A stretch of 64,000 bases of DNA, taken from positions 15,688-79,687 of the forward strand of contig CAZPWJ010000014.1 in the NCBI GenBank assembly GCA_964590195.1, read 5' to 3'. The position numbers and the translations under genes are program-made. Positions within the stretch are counted from its first letter, which is position 1. Each line of letters opens with the position of its first letter. Shown one piece after another: positions 58,866 through 64,000 of this stretch. Under the pieces are notes generated by a model. It saw only the letters and a list, made by a program, of their open reading frames with translations, did no database searches and had not been told where the DNA came from. The DNA comes from GCA-2731375 sp964590195 (GTDB lineage Bacteria > Pseudomonadota > Alphaproteobacteria > GCA-2731375).

Positions 58866-60509
58866 ATGACGATACGGGTTTGGACGGCGGCAGCCGTGTT
58901 GATGACCGTCCTGTTGGGCATCGGCGGTGCCATGGCCGCCTCCGGAACAGGTAATCCCAGCACTGGAAACCCCAGCACTGGAAACCCCGGCGGCGCGGAA
59001 GCCGCGTTTGGCAGCTATTTCGCCGCCGCCGCGCGCAGTGCGGGTAGCGGGGCGCGGACTGAAGAGATCCGCCAGCGCCGCATTGCCGCCGCGCTGTCAC
59101 CCCTGGTCATTCAATCAATCGTACAGCAGCCAAGGCAAATTCCCGCCATCATCGCAGGCCTTGGGGCCGCGGCACCGCATGTTGCCCCAGGCATTACCCA
59201 GCAGGCCATGAACGCTTTTCCCGGTTTCGCTGATCAGATCGCCCATGCCGCCGGGCCAGCGGGCGGCACGGCGGCGGGCCGGCCAGGGGCAGGGGACACG
59301 GTCTGGCCGGTTACAAGGCCGCCGGCAGGGGCGGCGCTGGTAAACCGCACCTTGCGTTTTGATTCCATCGCCAACCGCGCCAATGCCCCGGCGGCACGGG
59401 CCGCGGCCTGGGCGATCTCGGCCATTGCCAGCAACCCAGGCGCCATTGATCAAACCATGAGCCGCGCCATACCCGCCGCCCCCGGCGGCGAGAGCGCCGT
59501 GGTCGAGGCGGTGCAAGCCGCCTACCCCGGCTTCGCACTCCGCATCGCCTCCGCCGCCGCCCGCGCGCCCAGAGGGCAGTTGCCTCTGGTCGGGATCCCC
59601 GCGATACCGGCCGCGCCGACGGCAATCGCACGGGCACCCATGGCCCCCTTGCCTGCCGCCCCCCTGCCTGTCGCGCAATCAGCACCCGCCACCAGGACGC
59701 CTGCCGCGTCAGCACCCGGCACGGTCAGCCCCATAAGACAGCCCGCCGCCGTACAGCAGATCGTTGCACAGGCTGCCGGTCCGCGGCCGCCGGCCACGCC
59801 AGGCGGGCTGCAGCCAATGGACGGCGTGGATGAAAACGATCTGGAACTCAACGATCCGGTGGAGCCGATGAACCGGATTATCTTCGCGTTCAACGATACC
59901 GTCGACCTGGTGGTCTTTCGGCCCCTTGCCATTGCCTACGACTGGATCATGCCCGAGCCGGTCATCCAAGCGGTCCGCCGGTTCTTTCTGAACCTTGATG
60001 CGCCGGTCATCTTGATCAATGATCTGCTACAGGGTGACTTCGCCGATGCCGGCGTCACCCTTGGCCGCTTCGGTATCAATTCCACCATCGGCCTGCTGGG
60101 CCTGTTCGACCTGGCGGAAAACTTCGGTATGGAGCGCCATCACGCGGACTTTGGTCAGACCCTGCACAGCTATAAGGTCGGCGCTGGGCCTTATGTAGTT
60201 CTGCCACTGCTTGGACCGGCCAGCAGCCGAGGCGCGGTGGGCAAAATCGCCGACACCCTGTTCCAACCGCTGACCTATCTGCTGAGCGGCGGCGAAAGCC
60301 TGGCCGTCGCCGCCACCAGAGGGGTGACCAAGCGGGAAGAATTGCTGGAGCCATTGGATGAACTGCGGGAAAACTCCATCGATTACTACACCGGCCTGAA
60401 AGCCGCCTTCTGGCAGGCCCGCCAGGTGGAGTTGAGAAAGGGTACGCAAGCTGGTTCGGGTTTTGGCGGTGACAGCAGGGCCGATAAGCTGTTTGATGCC
60501 GCCAACTAG
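58866..60509 (+). CDS. MlaA/VacJ domain protein with long Ala/Pro-rich N-terminal region
   Basis: A 547-residue exported protein. GGAGGGG precedes the ATG at 58866. After a signal peptide (WTAAAVLMTVLLGIGGAMA) come three NPSTG-type five-residue repeats, then ~280 residues rich in Ala and Pro containing two related helical blocks (AMNAFPGFADQIAHAAG and AVQAAYPGFALRIASAAA). The VacJ domain occupies ~320-525 (NDPVEPMNRIIFAFNDTVD, VRRFFLNLDAPVILINDLLQ, LGRFGINSTIGLLGLFDLA). No lipobox is seen, although MlaA is normally a lipoprotein. VacJ domains form an outer-membrane pore removing surface phospholipid. Confidence 0.88.
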   Translation: MTIRVWTAAAVLMTVLLGIGGAMAASGTGNPSTGNPSTGNPGGAEAAFGSYFAAAARSAGSGARTEEIRQRRIAAALSPLVIQSIVQQPRQIPAIIAGLGAAAPHVAPGITQQAMNAFPGFADQIAHAAGPAGGTAAGRPGAGDTVWPVTRPPAGAALVNRTLRFDSIANRANAPAARAAAWAISAIASNPGAIDQTMSRAIPAAPGGESAVVEAVQAAYPGFALRIASAAARAPRGQLPLVGIPAIPAAPTAIARAPMAPLPAAPLPVAQSAPATRTPAASAPGTVSPIRQPAAVQQIVAQAAGPRPPATPGGLQPMDGVDENDLELNDPVEPMNRIIFAFNDTVDLVVFRPLAIAYDWIMPEPVIQAVRRFFLNLDAPVILINDLLQGDFADAGVTLGRFGINSTIGLLGLFDLAENFGMERHHADFGQTLHSYKVGAGPYVVLPLLGPASSRGAVGKIADTLFQPLTYLLSGGESLAVAATRGVTKREELLEPLDELRENSIDYYTGLKAAFWQARQVELRKGTQAGSGFGGDSRADKLFDAAN

Positions 60510-60602
60510 AGCAATTTTCAATTAACTGTGGTCGCCCCGAGTCATATGTGGCGTGACTTAAGTAATTGGTTCAATTGCTCTATTTTAAAGTGTCCGAGCG
60601 CA
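60507..60602 (+). repeat. Palindromic interspersed element, copy 2
   Basis: Starts on the stop codon of the MlaA gene. TAGAGCAATT (60507-60516) pairs with AATTGCTCTA (60573-60582). The 30-base block 60555-60584 is identical to 57139-57168, and both copies end GTCCGAGCGCA. Confidence 0.75.
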
Positions 60603-60637
60603 TTCTCTTCGAACGCGCCCTAGGGCAGGTGGATTAA

Positions 60638-61240
60638 ATGGAGTATAGCGTTTTGCAAAAATTCGGCCCCCTGGTTGAACTCGACAAGCCGGCCTTTATC
60701 CATGAGACGGTGGAAATTTTCGGCAAGGCACGGATCGGGGAAGGTGTCTCCATATGGCCCCGCGTGGTGATGCGGGCCGAGGCGCGGGAACATGTTATCG
60801 GCCCCTACAGCAATCTGCAGGATTTCGCCCTGCTTCATATCGGCGGCGGGCAAGGTGCCATCATCGGCTGCCATACCTCCATTGCGCACCGGGCCACGGT
60901 GCACGGCGCGACGGTCGGCGACAATTGCCTGGTCGGCATCAACGCCACGGTGATGGACGGCGCGGTAATCGGCGACAACTGCATCGTGGCGCCCCATTGC
61001 ATTGTCACCGCCGGAACTAAAATCCCCGACAACTCCATCGTTGCAGGCGTACCCGGCGTCGTGGTGAAATCACGCAATAACTTCGTCGCCAACCGGATCA
61101 ATGCCTATTCCTATCATCATAACGGTCTGGCCTATGCCAGAGGCGAGTACAGGCTTTGGGACAGCGCCGAATTTCAAGCGGCCAGAAAGGCGGAACAGGC
61201 GAGGCTTGAGGCTGAGCTGGCGGCGATGCAAGCGGATTAG
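60638..61240 (+). CDS. Gamma-carbonic-anhydrase-like hexapeptide protein (copy 1)
   Basis: A 200-residue left-handed beta-helix protein. The hexapeptide turns are visible from GVSIWPRVVMRAE to DNCIVAPHCIVTAGTKIP. Zinc-ligand-like His are in LLHIGG, and IAHRATVHG, matching the three positions of gamma-carbonic anhydrases. A C-terminal helix (RKAEQARLEAELAAM) closes the trimer. It may be a carbonic anhydrase, acyltransferase or binding protein. Tandem with a paralogue and upstream of dgcN-dgcA. Confidence 0.82.
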   Translation: MEYSVLQKFGPLVELDKPAFIHETVEIFGKARIGEGVSIWPRVVMRAEAREHVIGPYSNLQDFALLHIGGGQGAIIGCHTSIAHRATVHGATVGDNCLVGINATVMDGAVIGDNCIVAPHCIVTAGTKIPDNSIVAGVPGVVVKSRNNFVANRINAYSYHHNGLAYARGEYRLWDSAEFQAARKAEQARLEAELAAMQAD

Positions 61241-61267
61241 GCATTATTTTTTTGGAGTACAACGGTT

Positions 61268-61855
61268 TTGCGAGACTATGGCCCCTCGGTTCAATTCGAC
61301 AATCCCGCCTTCGTTCATGAAACGGCGGAAATTTTTGGCAACGCCCGTTTCGCCGAAGGCGTCTCCATCTGGCCCCGGGCGGTAATGCGGGCCGAGGCGC
61401 ACGAGAACGTCGTTGGCCCCTATTCCAACATTCAGGATTTCGTCATGGTTCACGTTGGCTACGACCATGGCAATCATATTGGCGCCCATTGCTCCATCGC
61501 CCATCACGCCAGCCTGCACGGCTGCACCATCGGCGACAATTGTCTGATTGGCATCAACGCCACGATAATGGACGGCGCGGTGATCGGCGATAATTGCATC
61601 ATCGCCGGCCATGCCATCGTCGGGGCCGGCAGCCAGATCCCTGCTAATTCCATTGTCGCCGGCGTGCCCGGCGCGGTGGTGAAATCGCGCAATAACTTTG
61701 TCGACAACCGCATCAACGCCTTTTCCTACCATTTCATCGCCCTTGCCTATGCCAGGGGCGATCACCGGGGCTGGGCCAGCGAGGCCTATCAAACCGCCAG
61801 GGACGCAGAGCGTGCCAGGTTAGAGGCTGAGATGGCGGCAATGGACACGGACTAA
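61268..61855 (+). CDS. Gamma-carbonic-anhydrase-like hexapeptide protein (copy 2)
   Basis: A 195-residue tandem paralogue of the preceding gene: FAEGVSIWPRAVMRAEAHEN, the His set MVHVGY and IAHHASLHG, and DNCIIAGHAIVGAGSQIP. The start is TTG at 61268 with GGAG ten bases upstream; no better start exists. The two copies diverge most in the metal-site loops (HIGGGQGAIIGCH against HVGYDHGNHIGAH), so different substrates or a mixed trimer are possible. Confidence 0.8.
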   Translation: MRDYGPSVQFDNPAFVHETAEIFGNARFAEGVSIWPRAVMRAEAHENVVGPYSNIQDFVMVHVGYDHGNHIGAHCSIAHHASLHGCTIGDNCLIGINATIMDGAVIGDNCIIAGHAIVGAGSQIPANSIVAGVPGAVVKSRNNFVDNRINAFSYHFIALAYARGDHRGWASEAYQTARDAERARLEAEMAAMDTD

Positions 61856-61871
61856 ATCAGGACTGAAAAAC

Positions 61872-62867
61872 ATGACTATCGAAAAGCCATATCTATTGTT
61901 TTTGGGCGATGCGCCGGATCAACTGGCGGCAAAGACGGCCACGGGCATCGCGGACTGGCGGCCGGAATGGTGTGTCGGGCAGCTGCGTCTGCCCGGTTGC
62001 GGCGCCGATACCGGCCTTGGGGATGTCGATGTTGCCGAGGCGATCCGCCTCGGCGCCAAGACACTTGTCATAGGCGTGGTCAATTCCGGCGGTTTCATGC
62101 CCGATACCTGGACCAATGCAATTTGTGACGCCCTGGCCCAGGGCCTGGATCTGGCTTCGGGCCTGCATGGCCGCTTGCAGGATTTTCCCGCCATCAACGA
62201 GGCGGCGGTGAAACATGGCAGAAGCCTGCACGATGTGCGCCACAGCAAACAGGAATTCACCACCGGCAAGGGTCATCAGCGCACGGGCAAGCGCCTGCTG
62301 ACCGTCGGCTCGGATTGTTCCTGCGGCAAGAAATACACTGCCCTGGCGATCGAAAAGGCCATGCGGGCGCGCGGCATGAAGGCGGACTTCTGCGCCACCG
62401 GTCAGACCGGTGTTCTGATCGCCGAACGCGGTGTCGCCATCGATGCGGTAATCGCGGATTTCATCTCGGGCGCGGCGGAATGGCTTTCACCGGATAACGA
62501 TGCCGATCATTGGGACCTGATCGAGGGCCAGGGCAGCCTGTTCCACGCCTCCTATGCCGGCGTTTCCCTGGGCCTGATGCATGGCGCCCAGCCTGATCTG
62601 CTGGTCCTCTGTCACGAACCCACGCGCACCCACATGCGTGGTCTGCCCCACTACCCAATCCCCGATCTGGCCGACTGTATCGCGCTCAATCTGGCGAATG
62701 CCCGGTTGACCAATCCAGCCGTCCGAATGCTGGGCGTGTCGGTCAATACCTCGGCCCTGTCCGACGAGGCGGCGGCAAGTTATCTGGCGGAAATTTCAGC
62801 CGAATTGTCCCTGCCCTGCCTGGACGTCATGCGCGGCGGTGCCGACGGTTTCCTGGATCATCTTTAA
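61872..62867 (+). CDS. dgcN: D-glutamate N-acetyltransferase DgcN (DUF1611)
   Basis: A 331-residue DUF1611 protein. The N-terminal domain has PGCGADTGLGDVDVAEAI and VIGVVNSGGFMPDTW; the C-terminal P-loop-like domain has TVGSDCSCGKKYT (144-156), CATGQTGVLIA and DLIEGQGSLFH. In marine proteobacteria DgcN acetylates D-glutamate, and its partner DgcA racemises the product. The partner follows directly here, which strongly supports the assignment. It starts 16 bases after the second hexapeptide gene. Confidence 0.85.
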   Translation: MTIEKPYLLFLGDAPDQLAAKTATGIADWRPEWCVGQLRLPGCGADTGLGDVDVAEAIRLGAKTLVIGVVNSGGFMPDTWTNAICDALAQGLDLASGLHGRLQDFPAINEAAVKHGRSLHDVRHSKQEFTTGKGHQRTGKRLLTVGSDCSCGKKYTALAIEKAMRARGMKADFCATGQTGVLIAERGVAIDAVIADFISGAAEWLSPDNDADHWDLIEGQGSLFHASYAGVSLGLMHGAQPDLLVLCHEPTRTHMRGLPHYPIPDLADCIALNLANARLTNPAVRMLGVSVNTSALSDEAAASYLAEISAELSLPCLDVMRGGADGFLDHL

Positions 62868-62879
62868 GGCGTGACCAAT

Positions 62880-63863
62880 ATGACGCGTACCCTTCAGGTT
62901 TATGAAGATACCTTCCCAATCGCGGGCAGTTTCACGATTTCCCGCGGCAGCCGTACGGAAATTGAAGTCATGGTGGCCGAGATCACCGATGGTGTCCATA
63001 AAGGCCGGGGCGAATGCGTGCCCTATTCCCACTATGGCGAGAGCATGGCCTCCGTCCGGCGGCAAATCGAGGACATGGCGCCCCTTATTGGCAAGGGCGG
63101 CTCGCGCGAGGAACTGAACCAGACCCTGGCCCCCGGCGCGGCCCGCAACGCCCTTGATTGCGCTCTGTTCGATCTGGAAGCAAAAATGACCGGCCAGAGG
63201 GCCTGGGAACTGGCCGGCCTGGCCCCGCCCCCCGACCTGTTGACCGCCTATACCCTGAGCCTGGGCAGCCCGGACGAGATGGCAAAGGCGGCCCATGGCG
63301 CCAGGGAGCACCGTCTGTTGAAATTAAAGCTGGGGGGAATGGGCGATCCCGAGCGGGTCGCCGCGGTACGGCAGGGAGCCCCCGATAGCCGTCTGATCGT
63401 TGATGCCAACGAAGCCTGGACGCCGGACATGTTTTTACCATTTTCAACGGCCCTGGCCGAGCTGGGGGTAGAGTTGATCGAGCAGCCCTTGCCCGCCGGC
63501 AACGATCAAATGCTGTCGGACTGCGCCCACCCCGTGCCGATTTGCGCCGACGAATCCTGTCACGTCAGCGCCGATCTCGACGCCCTGACAGGACGTTACG
63601 ATCTGGTCAACGTCAAGCTGGACAAGAGCGGCGGTCTGACAGAGGGCCTGATCCTGACCAGGGAAGCCAAGCGGCGCGGCTTCGGCGTCATGGTTGGTTG
63701 CATGCTGGGGACCTCCCTGGCCATGGCACCGGCTGTATTATTGGCCAGCCTGGCCGATTATGTGGACCTGGATGGACCGCTGCTATTGGCCAAGGACCGC
63801 GAGGCTCCGTTATCGTACAGCGACAGCTTCCTGTCCGGCCTCACGCCAGAGCTTTGGGGCTGA
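62880..63863 (+). CDS. dgcA: N-acetyl-D-glutamate racemase DgcA (enolase superfamily, dipeptide-epimerase-like)
   Basis: A 327-residue enolase-superfamily enzyme. The acid/base Lys pair is K148-x-K150 in LLKLKLGG; metal ligands fall in IVDANEAW, IEQPLP and CADESCH; the opposing Lys is in NVKLDKSGGL (246-249). The ATG at 62880 aligns with the expected N-terminus better than the GTG at 62871. It resembles L-Ala-D/L-Glu epimerases, but beside dgcN an N-acetyl-D-glutamate substrate is more likely. The pair lets the cell use D-glutamate from peptidoglycan debris. Confidence 0.87.
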   Translation: MTRTLQVYEDTFPIAGSFTISRGSRTEIEVMVAEITDGVHKGRGECVPYSHYGESMASVRRQIEDMAPLIGKGGSREELNQTLAPGAARNALDCALFDLEAKMTGQRAWELAGLAPPPDLLTAYTLSLGSPDEMAKAAHGAREHRLLKLKLGGMGDPERVAAVRQGAPDSRLIVDANEAWTPDMFLPFSTALAELGVELIEQPLPAGNDQMLSDCAHPVPICADESCHVSADLDALTGRYDLVNVKLDKSGGLTEGLILTREAKRRGFGVMVGCMLGTSLAMAPAVLLASLADYVDLDGPLLLAKDREAPLSYSDSFLSGLTPELWG

Positions 63864-64000
63864 ATAATCCATGCAAATACAGAATCTTTTTTTCGCGCAA
63901 ATTCAAAAACAGTCTTAACAAAAATTAAACCAAAACAGTGGATCGTAAGACCGCGACCAAGACAAACTGCGAATTTTCTTCGTTTTTCTTTTGATCTAGG

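Overview
The window (about 60% GC, one 10-base N gap at 13631-13640) looks like chromosome of a free-living alphaproteobacterium, most likely close to Rhodospirillales. The evidence is the serC-serA-hisZ-purA order, xerC beside a DUF484 gene, a transaldolase divergent from priA, a COQ9-family gene, a STAS-MlaE/MlaF/MlaD/PqiC-like operon, a FcbT-type TRAP transporter, and the interspersed palindrome at 3055-3152 that I recognise from alphaproteobacterial genomes. No rRNA, tRNA, CRISPR, prophage or intact insertion sequence was seen. All names come from reading motifs and gene order; no database search was run.

Layout. 1-5000: quinone-reductase tail, DehI-like protein, then two isocitrate lyase/PEP mutase-superfamily lyases followed by large and small aconitase-superfamily dehydratase subunits, resembling a dimethylmaleate/dimethylmalate-type module. 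5087-8426: small accessory enzymes (SnoaL-like, DUF1330, VOC, SDR) and a TPR-sulfotransferase. 8534-13470: Uup-type ABC-F ATPase, fumarylacetoacetate-hydrolase-family enzyme, PAS_5 protein and an amidohydrolase. 13641-13804: an unidentified structured RNA with a very strong terminator, cut by the N gap. 13807-18466: xerC, DUF484, transaldolase, priA. 18606-28343: secreted cyclase-family protein, purA, hisZ, serA, serC, class V aminotransferase, double-CDGSH protein, M20 hydrolase. 28422-33051: porin, a second amidohydrolase, GFA protein, second class V aminotransferase. 33295-35169: APS kinase plus sulfotransferase. 36232-41066: peptide deformylase, COQ9, and the Mla-type lipid transport operon. 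41170-46122: Hyi-like isomerase, YhhN protein and the TRAP operon. 46289-48839: membrane protein, CBS-BON protein, rhodanese, cytochrome c.

49017-60509 is the most unusual part. It runs on one strand and encodes a 1090-residue protein with a superfamily 1 helicase layout but broken motifs, a GAF/HD-GYP phosphodiesterase, a CHASE2 nucleotide cyclase, an HtrA-like protein lacking its catalytic His and Ser, a Tat-exported MlaC-like protein, a Sel1-repeat protein, and an MlaA/VacJ domain fused to a long duplicated Ala/Pro-rich region. Two copies of a palindromic element sit at stop codons here. 60638-63863 holds two tandem gamma-carbonic-anhydrase-like proteins followed by dgcN-dgcA, a D-glutamate catabolic pair.

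Together the genes suggest a heterotroph that takes up organic acids (TRAP), degrades carboxylic and D-amino acids, runs PAPS-dependent sulfation, and maintains outer-membrane lipid asymmetry with Mla components split over two loci.
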